Below, one piece after another: positions 53,794 to 62,177 of a stretch of DNA of 64,000 nucleotides. Within the stretch, counting starts at the first letter, position 1; every line of letters begins with the position of its first letter. The stretch is from an uncultured Atopobiaceae bacterium. GTDB lineage: Bacteria; Actinomycetota; Coriobacteriia; Coriobacteriales; Atopobiaceae. The stretch covers positions 1 to 64,000 of the forward strand of contig CAJTTF010000003.1 of assembly GCA_910579165.1 (NCBI GenBank), given 5' to 3'. The position numbers and the translations under genes are program-made. A model generated the notes under the pieces. The model did no database searches and was not told the origin of the DNA. It saw nothing but the letters and a program-made list of their open reading frames with translations.

Positions 53794-54495
53794 TTAAGCA
53801 GCCTTTTTGCTTGTTGCGCGCCGTTTCTTAGGACTATCAGGCTTACCAATGAAAAGCGGCACGATCCACTTGGTGTAAAAGCAGAGCCAGATGATGGAGA
53901 AGCACGACCCGGCGATAACGTCGGAAGCAAAGTGTGCGGCAAGGTAGATGCGCGAGATGAGAACAAGAACGGTCAGCGCGCCAATCAAAATACACCAGCC
54001 CTTTGTCTGCTTTTGGTAGCTCATATCCTTGTTGTATGCCCAGATGAGATAGATGACGAGGCCAAAGAAGGCAACGGCCACCATGGAGTGTCCCGAGGGG
54101 AATGATGTCTCATATTGCTGCATAAGGAAAATGTTTGGGTCTTGTACGTAGGGACGAGCGCGGTTAAAGATGAGTTTTGCGACGTGACTCAGCTCCTTGA
54201 TGCAGATAAGGTTGACAAGCAAAAGCCAAATGAGGTGCTTCTTGCGCATAAGGGCGCACATAATAAATGCCGAGAAAAGCAGGACCACGTCCCAGTAGGT
54301 TGAAGAAATAGGCACCATGATGTTTTCTGTGATCCACGTGCTCCTGAGACTCACGATGGCATATGTGATAGGCCAATCGATGACATAGATCCAGTCTTGA
54401 AAAAGGCCAACGATACAGGTGGTGAGAACGAGAGCGGCAATGCCAAACCACCATGCGCGAGGATACTTCTTGAAGCTTTGCGTGAATGCATTCAT
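53794..54495 (-). CDS. PAP2-superfamily phosphatase
   Basis: This integral membrane lipid-phosphate phosphatase has 233 residues and about six helices. The three PAP2 motifs are KLIFNRARPY (C1), PSGHS (C2) and SRIYLAAHFASDVIAG (C3). Likely substrates are undecaprenyl diphosphate or phosphatidylglycerol phosphate; sequence does not decide. The start at 54495 (MNAFTQSF) has AAAGGA before it and is preferred to 54531. The tail is basic (KKRRATSKKAA). Confidence 0.88.
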   Translation of the reverse strand: MNAFTQSFKKYPRAWWFGIAALVLTTCIVGLFQDWIYVIDWPITYAIVSLRSTWITENIMVPISSTYWDVVLLFSAFIMCALMRKKHLIWLLLVNLICIKELSHVAKLIFNRARPYVQDPNIFLMQQYETSFPSGHSMVAVAFFGLVIYLIWAYNKDMSYQKQTKGWCILIGALTVLVLISRIYLAAHFASDVIAGSCFSIIWLCFYTKWIVPLFIGKPDSPKKRRATSKKAA

Positions 54496-54675
54496 GGGAA
54501 TCCTTTGTTTGGGATGGACAACCTCTTGCATTATAAGTCCAAATGAGAGCGGGTGGGAGGAAAAGGGTACGCACCTTTATTGACGGTCCGTACTCTTGAC
54601 ACCATGCAAAACAAATGTGCTTGATTCCTAAGGTAATTGCAAAATATATGGTCCGTGGGAATTTCTTGAAACCGG

Positions 54676-54703
54676 TTGACTTAGCTCGGTTGTTTGGTAA
54701 TAT
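54676..54703 (+). promoter_or_regulatory. Promoter of the rplU operon
   Basis: TTGACT (54676-54681), a 16-base spacer and TAATAT (54698-54703) lie 45 bases before the rplU start codon. Confidence 0.7.
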
Positions 54704-54747
54704 GGTGAGCCGCTAAAATTGCGAAAAAGACGACACAAGGAACATTC

Positions 54748-55050
54748 ATGTACGCGATAGTAACCACTGGATCCAAGCAGTATAAAGTTGCAAAAGGCGA
54801 CGTTATTGATGTAGAAAAGCTTGATGCTAACGAAGGCGATACCGTTGAGCTTGATGTGCTCATGTGCGGTGGCGACAAGACAGTTGCTGACCCTAAAGAG
54901 CTTAAGGGCAAGAAGGTGAAAGCCAAGGTCCTTCGTAATTATCGTGGGAAAAAAGTCACCGTCTTTAAGTTCCATAAACGTAAGCGCTACCAGCGTACTC
55001 GTGGGCATCGCCAGAGCATGACGGCGCTTGAGATTGTCGCGCTTCCCTAG
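54748..55050 (+). CDS. rplU: 50S ribosomal protein L21
   Basis: This large-subunit protein is 100 residues long, with MYAIVTTGSKQYKVAKGD at the start and FKFHKRKRYQRTRGHRQ near the C terminus, both typical of L21. It heads the conserved rplU-rpmA-obgE order. No Prp protease gene lies between rplU and rpmA. Confidence 0.97.
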   Translation: MYAIVTTGSKQYKVAKGDVIDVEKLDANEGDTVELDVLMCGGDKTVADPKELKGKKVKAKVLRNYRGKKVTVFKFHKRKRYQRTRGHRQSMTALEIVALP

Positions 55051-55156
55051 CAGCTAGGTTACGGTAAGCGTTATTTGACTTGTTTTGACTTGTTTGGAGC
55101 GTTCAGTACTTTTTTGAGAGCGCTTTGAGAGCAATGTAGGTTTGAGGTAGGTAGAT

Positions 55157-55408
55157 ATGGCACACAAAAAAGGACAAGGTACTTCCAGAAACGGTCGCGA
55201 TTCTAATGCGCAGCGTCTGGGTACTAAGCGTTTTGGCGGACAGATGGTTAACGCAGGTGAAGTGCTGGTGCGCCAGCGCGGAACGCATATTCATCCTGGT
55301 CAAAACGTTGGCCGCGGCAAGGACGATACTCTCTTTGCTCTCACGGCTGGTAAGGTGGAGTTCACCAAAGGTGCCAAGCACAAAGTAAGCGTTATTAGCG
55401 CTTCTTAG
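55157..55408 (+). CDS. rpmA: 50S ribosomal protein L27
   Basis: This 83-residue protein begins MAHKKGQGTSRNGRDSNAQR, with GRGKDDTLFAL in the middle. It carries no cleavable N-terminal extension of the Firmicutes type, which agrees with the absence of a Prp protease gene next to rplU. The RBS-bearing gap to rplU is 106 bases. Confidence 0.97.
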   Translation: MAHKKGQGTSRNGRDSNAQRLGTKRFGGQMVNAGEVLVRQRGTHIHPGQNVGRGKDDTLFALTAGKVEFTKGAKHKVSVISAS

Positions 55409-55524
55409 ATACTGAAGTACTGGCGCCCTGCTCCTTTCTGCTGTAGGAGCTGCAATTTATGCGGTGGTAATGGAGGCGCCTGTAGCTTGCGGCTCGCATA
55501 GAAGGCAAACAAAGAGGCCCATTC

Positions 55525-56847
55525 ATGCCGCAATTCATCGATTTCTCACGCATTCAAGTTAAGGGAGGCGACGGTGGCGCCGGCTGCATGAGCTTCCGCC
55601 GAGAAGCCCACGTTCCTAAAGGTGGTCCAGATGGTGGCGACGGAGGAAACGGGGGATCGGTCATTCTCGAAGCAGACGAAAACGTTTCTACTCTCCTCGA
55701 TTATCGCTTCAAGCATCATTTTTCGGCTGAGCGAGGCACCCATGGCCAGGGCTCCAGAAAGCACGGGAAGGATGGAAAAGATCTCGTACTGAAGGTGCCG
55801 GTGGGCACGGTGGTCAAGAGCATGAACAAAGAGGGGACCCAGGCCAAGGATATCATAGGCGATCTTGCTGTGCCGGGCGCGCGGATTGTGGTGGGGCCAG
55901 GTGGCATGGGAGGCATGGGCAATACCCATTTTGTGTCTTCTACGCGCCGCGCTCCGGCGTTTGCTCAGAAGGGCGAGCCCGCGCGTGCGCATTGGATTGA
56001 ACTTGAGCTAAAGCTGCTTGCTGATGCTGCTCTTATCGGTATGCCATCAGTGGGGAAGTCATCACTTATTGCGCGTATGAGCTCGGCAAAGCCCAAGATT
56101 GCCGATTATCCTTTTACGACGCTTGTACCGCAGTTGGGCGTTGTGGCGGCGGGGGGAGATTCATTTGTTGTGGCCGATATTCCCGGACTCATTGAGGGTG
56201 CCAGCGAAGGCAAAGGACTGGGGCATGATTTTCTGCGTCACATTGAAAGAAGTGCCGTCCTGGTCCACGTGGTTGATGTTTCGGATGTCCTTCCAGAAGA
56301 AGCGCTTGAGAACTTTTCTGTCATTAATAACGAACTTGCGGCCCACAACCCGCAGCTTGCTCGTAGGCCGAAGATTGTTGTTGCCAACAAGATTGACGCG
56401 GGCGATGCTCAGTTGACATCATTGGCGGTAGCAGCACTGCAGGAAGCGGCAGCTCAAAAGGGACTGCCCTTCTTTGCAGTATCTGCCGTAACGGGAGAGG
56501 GCATTAAGGCGCTGGAGCTGGGAATTGGCGAAGCAGTGAAGAAGGCGCGAGCAACAGATGGTGCTGCCGCTAAAGCCAAAACGGAGTTTGATGCCGCCTA
56601 CACGCTTAAGAAAAAGCGCGACGAAAAGAAACTCACCATTGAGCGCCTCAACGCTACTACCTGGCGTGTTTCTGGCGAAGCTTTGGAGCGCGCCGTCCTC
56701 ATGTGTGACTGGGAAAACGAGGAGGGCATTGCGTTTTTCGAGAAGCAACTGGAGCGCATGCATGCCAACGAAGACTTTGAGGCGGCAGGTATCCAGGTGG
56801 GTGATGAAATCCGCGTTTTGGACTATGCTTTTACCTTTAAGCTTTAG
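55525..56847 (+). CDS. obgE: GTPase ObgE/CgtA
   Basis: This ribosome-assembly GTPase has 440 residues. The N-terminal glycine-rich Obg fold spans 1-158 (KGGDGGAGCMSFRREA). The G domain has the P-loop GMPSVGKSSL, switch DYPFTTLVPQLG, DIPGLIEGA and NKID. The C-terminal OCT domain starts near 345. It is cotranscribed with rplU-rpmA by position. Confidence 0.96.
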   Translation: MPQFIDFSRIQVKGGDGGAGCMSFRREAHVPKGGPDGGDGGNGGSVILEADENVSTLLDYRFKHHFSAERGTHGQGSRKHGKDGKDLVLKVPVGTVVKSMNKEGTQAKDIIGDLAVPGARIVVGPGGMGGMGNTHFVSSTRRAPAFAQKGEPARAHWIELELKLLADAALIGMPSVGKSSLIARMSSAKPKIADYPFTTLVPQLGVVAAGGDSFVVADIPGLIEGASEGKGLGHDFLRHIERSAVLVHVVDVSDVLPEEALENFSVINNELAAHNPQLARRPKIVVANKIDAGDAQLTSLAVAALQEAAAQKGLPFFAVSAVTGEGIKALELGIGEAVKKARATDGAAAKAKTEFDAAYTLKKKRDEKKLTIERLNATTWRVSGEALERAVLMCDWENEEGIAFFEKQLERMHANEDFEAAGIQVGDEIRVLDYAFTFKL

Positions 56848-56873
56848 AAGCTGATACCTGCAAGAAAGTTTGC

Positions 56874-57530
56874 GTGATGGAGATTCTCAAAACCTCAGAC
56901 CTGCCACCGTTGGGCGCTGACCCGTCGAGGACGTATCGCTTAGGCATTATGGGCGGCACATTTGATCCTATTCACAACGGGCACCTCGTTACGGCGGAGC
57001 AGGCAACCGACGAGCTCCACCTGGATCTCATCCTTTTTGTCCCTGCCGGACAGCCGGCCTTTAAGCAAGAACGAAACGTTTCTCCGGCAGAAGATCGTCT
57101 TGCCATGACGCTTCTGGCAACCGCCGCCAATCCTAAGTTCATGACGAGCAGGCTGGAAATTGACCGTCCTGGCATAACATACACAGCCGATACGCTGCAA
57201 GAACTTCGAGCTCATTACCCCCAAAACGTCGAGCTCTATTTCATTACCGGCGCTGATGCCCTCTTGGAAATTGTTACATGGAAAGATGCCGATAAACTCG
57301 CCGAAATTGCTACGTTTGTGGGCGCTACGAGGCCCGGCTATGATTTAGAGAAGGCCCATGCAGAGCTTGAGGGCTCATCTATACCTTTCAAGGTCCACTA
57401 TCTGGAAGTGCCTGCACTTGCCATCTCATCTTCTGATTTGCGCGCCCGCCAACAGCAGGGCAGGTCGCTCAGATATCTCACGAGCGATGAGGTTATTGGA
57501 TATATCAACAAGCGCCATTTGTATGAATAG
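56874..57530 (+). CDS. nadD: Nicotinate-nucleotide adenylyltransferase
   Basis: It adenylates nicotinate mononucleotide in NAD synthesis. The nucleotidyltransferase motif GGTFDPIHNGHL and the late ISSSDLRARQQQGRSLRYL region are clear. It has 218 residues; GTG at 56874 is followed at once by ATG at 56877, and the upstream ribosome site is weak. Its stop codon lies in the first unit of a roughly 40-bp repeat reaching into yqeK. Confidence 0.94.
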   Translation: MMEILKTSDLPPLGADPSRTYRLGIMGGTFDPIHNGHLVTAEQATDELHLDLILFVPAGQPAFKQERNVSPAEDRLAMTLLATAANPKFMTSRLEIDRPGITYTADTLQELRAHYPQNVELYFITGADALLEIVTWKDADKLAEIATFVGATRPGYDLEKAHAELEGSSIPFKVHYLEVPALAISSSDLRARQQQGRSLRYLTSDEVIGYINKRHLYE

Positions 57531-57631
57531 TATGAACGACAACATGGACGAACGGTGTACTGATAAATAGCATGCATGAACAACACCAATGTACCCTGGG
57601 CTGATGAATAGCATAGACGACAGCATGAACG
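57524..57631 (+). repeat. Roughly 40-bp repeat spanning the nadD-yqeK junction
   Basis: Cores TGAATAGTATGAACGACAAC (57524), TAAATAGCATGCATGAACAA (57564) and TGAATAGCATAGACGACAGC (57605) are related and spaced by 40 and 41 bases. The first includes the nadD stop and the third the likely start region of yqeK. Confidence 0.75.
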
Positions 57632-58320
57632 AAACCTTCTCATATTTCTTTTCCGATGCGGGCTATGACCCTGCGTTTTTGAGCGCCCTTGAACGCCCGC
57701 AGGTTTTCTCGGAAGAAAAAGAAACAGTAATAGCGCAATTTGAGACAGACCTTGCAAAACAGCTTGAGCATAAGCCGCATCGCTTGGAGCATTCTTTTGG
57801 TGTGGGGAAGATTGCTCAAGCTCTCGCGGCAGTGTACGGTGGCGATGAGGAGCAGCAGTACAAGGCGCGCGTGGCTGGCATTTTGCACGACTGGGAAAAG
57901 GCCTACGAGCTGGATGAACTCTTGAATAAGGCCCAGCAACTTCATCTGGAGGAAGATCCGCTGCTTGCAGGTATTGACTTGGCAGATGCAAAGCCCCTCC
58001 TCCACGGTTTTATCGCCAAGAAAACGCTTAAGAATTCCTATCCTTTTTTGAGCGACGATGTTTTGCGCGCGATCGCTTTGCATACGTTGGGCTCGGTTGA
58101 TGCCAGCTTTCTAGATAAGGTGGTATACATTGCCGATTTTATTGAACCCAGCCGCGGCAACGAAAAACGGTTGCGTAAGGTGCGCGAGCAGGCAGGCGTT
58201 GTGAGCCTTGATGAGCTCTATTTTGCGAGCTATCAGGCGAGCATTCTCTTCGTCATTCAAACGGGACGCTATCTTCTTCCAGCTTCACTTGCCATCTATA
58301 ATGGCTTACTGCAGCGCTAG
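57589..58320 (+). CDS. yqeK: YqeK-type HD-domain hydrolase
   Basis: This probable diadenosine tetraphosphate hydrolase of the HD superfamily has 243 residues. Metal ligands lie in HRLEHSFGVGKIA and GILHDWEKA, followed by HTLGSVDASFLDKVVYIADFIEP. The start is uncertain: ATG at 57589, 57604 and 57625 are all in frame, and none has a good ribosome site. The first codons arise from the repeat shared with the nadD 3' end. The usual downstream gene rsfS is absent here. Confidence 0.87.
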   Translation: MYPGLMNSIDDSMNETFSYFFSDAGYDPAFLSALERPQVFSEEKETVIAQFETDLAKQLEHKPHRLEHSFGVGKIAQALAAVYGGDEEQQYKARVAGILHDWEKAYELDELLNKAQQLHLEEDPLLAGIDLADAKPLLHGFIAKKTLKNSYPFLSDDVLRAIALHTLGSVDASFLDKVVYIADFIEPSRGNEKRLRKVREQAGVVSLDELYFASYQASILFVIQTGRYLLPASLAIYNGLLQR

Positions 58321-58360
58321 AAAAGCAAGTAAGCGTCCTAAAGGCTCTCTTGAGCAACGA

Positions 58361-58450
58361 GGCACATCTTCCTTATAGTGCTGGCCTTCCTTAACAGGCA
58401 CGTCTTCCTTATAGCGCTGGCTTTCCTTAACAGGCACGCTTTCCTTATCG
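58361..58450 (+). repeat. 36-bp tandem repeat, two and a half copies
   Basis: Copies at 58361-58396 and 58397-58432 differ at three positions; a partial third runs to 58450. Core words are CTTCCTTATAG and TTCCTTAACA. On the minus strand this gives a 12-residue repeat (YKEDVPVKEGQH-like), but without a supported start. The 295-base gap to the adhesin holds nothing else. Confidence 0.85.
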
Positions 58451-58615
58451 TAGGAGAACAAAGCAACCTTGAGTACTTCAACGAGCGTCCATAAGATACT
58501 GAATCTCACCAGATTCACTTACAATTCCTGATACTATTTGTTGGTTCTTATTGCTAGAAAGTATCCATCATTTAAATTACTGACGCATTACAGACGCAAG
58601 AAAAGAGGATTAAGG

Positions 58616-59806
58616 ATGAAAATGCCACGGATAATCAAACACCTTGTTCGTTTTAGCGCTCTTGCGTTAAGCGGTCTCGCGCTTTTCTCGGCAACGTTTA
58701 CTACCCAAGCACTTGCCAAGGTCAGGTCTTCTCTTGTATTTATTCCCTCAGACCTTGCGGGCGTTTCCTGGGATGCGGACTACACGCAATGTCGCCTATC
58801 GGGGTCTGTGAGCGGCGCTTCTCTTAAGGCGGAAATTAGTCAGCATGATAGAACGCTGACGACTTTTTTAGCAGATAGTGGATCTTCAATAACGGGAAGC
58901 ATGGATAAGCTATTTATGTCATGCAGCCAACTCAAAACAGCAGATCTAGCAAATATTTCTGTGACTGATGTCACAATGAACCAAGTTTTTATGTGGTGTC
59001 CCGCGCTTGAAACACTTATCATGCCGCAGGTCATAAATACCTCTTCGCCTTTGGAGTTTGCCGGTTTCTGCGTGGGTTGCACAAGCCTATCTAACGTGTC
59101 GTTTCCTGGGGAGATTAATGTGCCGCCAGAATCTGTTCTGTCTATGATGTTTTTCGATTGCAAAAGCCTCAGGACGTTGGATTTATCGGCTCTTAAAACG
59201 AATGGTTCCCAAACCATTACTTATTCTGCGTTATGTGCAAATTGCGATGCATTAGAAGATCTTGATTTGGGGGACATTTCCCCAGGTCCAGGCAATTTCA
59301 ATCTCTGTATGTTTGCAGATACTGAAGACCCCTTTGTCGTGCAGGATCCGGCTATAACCGGCGGCATTCCCAATATTAAGAGAATCACCATGTCCAACGA
59401 ATGTATCCTTTTCCCTGGGGAGGGCGATTATGCGTTAAGTGCTACAGGGACTTTTTTTGATTATAAAGAACCCGAAGCGTGGAGTGCCTATTGGCACGGC
59501 GAGGCAACGGGCGCGAGTGGTGCAATCATTGATACAAAGGGAGCTTCACCTGATGCAGTATTAGTGGGTTTTGATGAATTCTGGGATTATCAAAAAACGC
59601 ATCCTGGTCTGACGACATATGTGCTGGGTGGTGAACCAACCCCTGATTCAGAACCCACTCCAGATGACACTCCTGCTGTCCCAGACGCCGATGGGGGCGT
59701 GCTTCCTCAAACGGGGGATACCCTGACATCCGCACGGTTCATCGCCGTAGCTGCGCTTTCTGGAGCGGTGCTTATGGGTATCGCCTATCGGAAGCGCTTT
59801 TCTTAA
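58616..59806 (+). CDS. BspA-like LPQTG surface protein
   Basis: This is the third adhesin paralogue, 396 residues. The start at 58616 follows AAGAGGATTAAGG. It has a signal peptide (1-36, ending TQALA), a diverged leucine-rich region with Cys-containing repeats (about 90-225), and the same FFDYKEPEAWSAYW and GFDEFWDYQKTHPGLTTYVL domain as the other two. A short Pro-rich linker leads to LPQTG (59702-59716), a membrane segment and RKRFS. It is much less similar to the other two than they are to each other. Anchoring by a sortase encoded elsewhere is inferred. Confidence 0.9.
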   Translation: MKMPRIIKHLVRFSALALSGLALFSATFTTQALAKVRSSLVFIPSDLAGVSWDADYTQCRLSGSVSGASLKAEISQHDRTLTTFLADSGSSITGSMDKLFMSCSQLKTADLANISVTDVTMNQVFMWCPALETLIMPQVINTSSPLEFAGFCVGCTSLSNVSFPGEINVPPESVLSMMFFDCKSLRTLDLSALKTNGSQTITYSALCANCDALEDLDLGDISPGPGNFNLCMFADTEDPFVVQDPAITGGIPNIKRITMSNECILFPGEGDYALSATGTFFDYKEPEAWSAYWHGEATGASGAIIDTKGASPDAVLVGFDEFWDYQKTHPGLTTYVLGGEPTPDSEPTPDDTPAVPDADGGVLPQTGDTLTSARFIAVAALSGAVLMGIAYRKRFS

Positions 59807-59914
59807 AAGGAAACTAAAAGGGAACTAACCTAAAGCGCTTTTCCTAAAAGTGACACGAACCCAAAGCCCTTTTTTAAAACGGGACACGAGCCTAAAAAAC
59901 GCTTTTCTTTAGGA
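59792..59914 (+). repeat. 31-bp repeat seeded on the adhesin stop
   Basis: Units start at 59792 (41 bp, with a ten-base insertion), 59833 (31 bp), 59864 (31 bp) and 59895 (partial). Each begins with a form of AAGCGCTTTTC. The first is the final KRFS-stop of the adhesin gene. Confidence 0.8.
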
Positions 59915-59945
59915 TATGGACCTCTAAGCAAACGGGACGGCGCTT

Positions 59946-61223
59946 CTAGGAATTCTTGGGCGCGTCGTTTTTAAAACGCAAGTCGCGTCCGTATTGAATA
60001 GCGCTTTTGCCAAACTTATCCTTGATTGAGTCCGTTGTGTGTGCAAGGGGATGACGGTCTTTTGGTTTTTCTGCCTCTTCTTGCATCTGATCCAAAGTGA
60101 GCTGTTCTGTAGGCATTTCCTCTTCGTCAAATTTAGTGAGACCAACACCAACAAGGCGTACCGGTGTTCCCGGATGCCACAGTTGCTTACAGAGCCTGAG
60201 CGCCACTGGCGCAAAATCATATTCATTGTCCGTTGCGTGCAGAAGAGGAGCCTGTGCGGTATGTGCCTCATTAATGGTGTATTTGAGACGAAGTACTACC
60301 TCTTTACCTTTAAGACCTTTTTTCCGCAGGCGCCTTCCAACTTCACAGGCAATGGATTTAATGGCCTCTTCTATTTCCTTTTGGGACGTTAGATCTTGCG
60401 GAAACGTTTCATCATGGCTGAGCGATTTTGCCTTTTCCGGATGAGGGAGGGACACGTATTGCCCTGTCTTTCCCGATAAGCGCTGGTGGAGTGTTATACC
60501 AGCCTTTCCAAAAAGCTCACCCGCACGCGCCTCTCCTAAGGCAAGAAACTGCCCAAGCGTATAGATTTGCTCTTTATGCAGGGCTCTTTCCATAGCGGGA
60601 CCAATACCAGACAAGGCCCGTAGCGGCCTGTCGCGTATAAAGAGTTCTTCTGTCCCGGGAGGCACGACGGAAAACCCCCGGGGCTTATCGAGTTCGGAGG
60701 CAATCTTGGCAAGTGCTTTATTAGAGGCAAGTCCAATGGAAGCAGTAATTCCAAGCTTGCTGACTTTTTCAAGGATAGTCTGGCAGAGTTCAATGGGATT
60801 CTGAGCAGAGTAGGAGCCGGGCGTGATGTCAAAGAATGCTTCATCAATAGAGACTTGCTCAACGCGTGGCGTGACGGCCTTAATTATGTCCATCACGGCA
60901 TTGCTCATCTCTTTATAGCGATTCATCCTCCCAGGAGACCAGATGGCATCCGGGCAGAGGCGCTTTGCCACAGCAGAGGGTTGGGCAGAGTGAATGCCAA
61001 ATTTGCGTGCTTCATAGCTGGCGGTTGAGACAACGCCGCGTGCCTCTGGAGAGCCACCTACCACTACGGGCTTTCCACGCCATTCGGGGTGGTCAAGCTG
61101 CTCAACTGAAGTGAAGAAGGCATCCAAATCAAGAAGACCTATGGCAGGACCACGCCAGGTGAGGCCTGCAATATCCTGCCCGGGTTGCTTTTGGGTCGCG
61201 TATGGGTGTTCCGGAGTTGTCAT
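59946..61223 (-). CDS. dinB: DNA polymerase IV (Y family)
   Basis: This translesion polymerase of 425 residues has catalytic acidic motifs LLDLDAFFTSVEQ and SIDEAFFDIT, the HhH region ALSGIGPAMERAL and a little-finger domain near 240-350. A C-terminal tail contains QLTLDQMQEEAEKPKDRH, whose QLTL could act as a sliding-clamp contact. It is divergent from rpsP, and a LexA-like site lies 30 bases upstream of its start. Confidence 0.93.
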   Translation of the reverse strand: MTTPEHPYATQKQPGQDIAGLTWRGPAIGLLDLDAFFTSVEQLDHPEWRGKPVVVGGSPEARGVVSTASYEARKFGIHSAQPSAVAKRLCPDAIWSPGRMNRYKEMSNAVMDIIKAVTPRVEQVSIDEAFFDITPGSYSAQNPIELCQTILEKVSKLGITASIGLASNKALAKIASELDKPRGFSVVPPGTEELFIRDRPLRALSGIGPAMERALHKEQIYTLGQFLALGEARAGELFGKAGITLHQRLSGKTGQYVSLPHPEKAKSLSHDETFPQDLTSQKEIEEAIKSIACEVGRRLRKKGLKGKEVVLRLKYTINEAHTAQAPLLHATDNEYDFAPVALRLCKQLWHPGTPVRLVGVGLTKFDEEEMPTEQLTLDQMQEEAEKPKDRHPLAHTTDSIKDKFGKSAIQYGRDLRFKNDAPKNS

Positions 61224-61252
61224 ATGACAATTATTTCACAGCATGGCGGCTT

Positions 61253-61264
61253 GAACTACCGTTT
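61253..61264. promoter_or_regulatory. Candidate LexA (SOS) box
   Basis: GAAC-TACC-GTTT is one base off the GAAC-N4-GTTC core of Gram-positive LexA sites. It lies 30 bases upstream of the dinB start and just before the rpsP -10. Confidence 0.4.
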
Positions 61265-61267
61265 TTC

Positions 61268-61276
61268 TGTTAGAAT
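61268..61276 (+). promoter_or_regulatory. Extended -10 promoter of rpsP operon
   Basis: TG-T-TAGAAT forms an extended -10 element 43 bases before the rpsP start. A TTGAAC at 61251-61256 is too close (14 bases) to be an ideal -35. Confidence 0.5.
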
Positions 61277-61319
61277 AGCCCCTGCGCTTAGCAGTTATAT
61301 CAGGTTAAAGGAGATTGAA

Positions 61320-61901
61320 TTGGCTGTAAAAATTCGCCTTGCCCGCTACGGGTCCAAGAAGCGTCCCTACTATCGCGTCGTCGTTGCCGATGAGCGCATG
61401 CCCCGCGATGGTCGCTATATTGAGCAGGTGGGAGTGTACAATCCGCTCACCCATCCGCACGTAATTGAGCTTGATCTTGAGAAGATTGATAGCTGGATTT
61501 CAAATGGTGCAAAACCGTCTGATACGGTAGGTCATCTCATTCAGATTTTGAAGGATGGTCATACGCCTCCTCCCGAGAAAAAGCAGAAGAAGTCCAAGAA
61601 GCAGATTGAGAAAGCAAAGGCTGCTGCAGAAGAAGCTGCCGCTGCTGAAGAGGCTGCTAAGGCTGAAGAAGAGGCCGCAAAGGCTGAAGAGGAAGCTGTT
61701 AAGGCTGACGACGAGGCCGCTAAGGCCGAGGGTGATGCTGACGCTGCTGCCGGGTCTGAGGACAAGCCTGCTGAGGAGCCTAAGGCTGAGGACAAGCCTG
61801 CTGAGGAGCCTAAGGCTGAGGACAAGCCGGAAGAAAAACCTGCTGAGGAGCCCAAGGCTGAGGAAGCCGCTCCTGAGGCTGAAGAGAAACCTGCAGAGTA
61901 G
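61320..61901 (+). CDS. rpsP: 30S ribosomal protein S16 with long acidic tail
   Basis: Residues 1-85 are a normal S16 (VKIRLARYGSKKRPYYRVVVADERMPRDGRYIE). The start is TTG at 61320, fixed by AAAGGAG eight bases before it and by S16 homology. S16 is usually 80-160 residues; here there are 193. After a Lys-rich segment (PEKKQKKSKKQIEKAK) the tail is an Ala/Glu coiled coil, then repeats of the type AEDKPAEEPK. It leads the rpsP-khpA-rimM-trmD group. Confidence 0.94.
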   Translation: MAVKIRLARYGSKKRPYYRVVVADERMPRDGRYIEQVGVYNPLTHPHVIELDLEKIDSWISNGAKPSDTVGHLIQILKDGHTPPPEKKQKKSKKQIEKAKAAAEEAAAAEEAAKAEEEAAKAEEEAVKADDEAAKAEGDADAAAGSEDKPAEEPKAEDKPAEEPKAEDKPEEKPAEEPKAEEAAPEAEEKPAE

Positions 61902-61913
61902 GAGTTTTCGGCA

Positions 61914-62171
61914 ATGGCAGATCAGCTTATTTCCGATCGCGTCGCCGACCTTGTCGAAGTTATCGTTTGCGGCATTGTTGACAATGTCGATGCCGTATCG
62001 CTTGACGTGACGGACTCAGAGGGAGCTACGCTTATCGAGATCTCTTGCGACAAAGAGGACGTGGGCAAGGTAATTGGCCGGAGCGGTCATTCCATTAAAT
62101 CAATCAGAACGCTTGCTCGTGCCCTTGGTCAGCGCCTGGGCATTCGCGTGGACGTTGAGGTTCTTGATTAG
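61914..62171 (+). CDS. khpA: KH-domain RNA-binding protein KhpA
   Basis: This 85-residue single KH-domain protein (YlqC family) has the GxxG loop in VIGRSGHSIKSIRTLA. Family members bind small and messenger RNAs, often with KhpB. It stands between rpsP and rimM, its usual place in Gram-positive bacteria. Confidence 0.93.
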   Translation: MADQLISDRVADLVEVIVCGIVDNVDAVSLDVTDSEGATLIEISCDKEDVGKVIGRSGHSIKSIRTLARALGQRLGIRVDVEVLD

Positions 62172-62177
62172 AAAATC

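Noticed and set aside
58306..58518. Possible 70-residue minus-strand gene with 12-residue repeats
   Set aside because: It overlaps the yqeK end and has no ribosome site; the 36-bp repeat explains the open frame.
61185..61319. N-terminal extension of S16 from an upstream ATG
   Set aside because: AAAGGAG and S16 homology place the start at TTG 61320; the upstream part overlaps the dinB start region.
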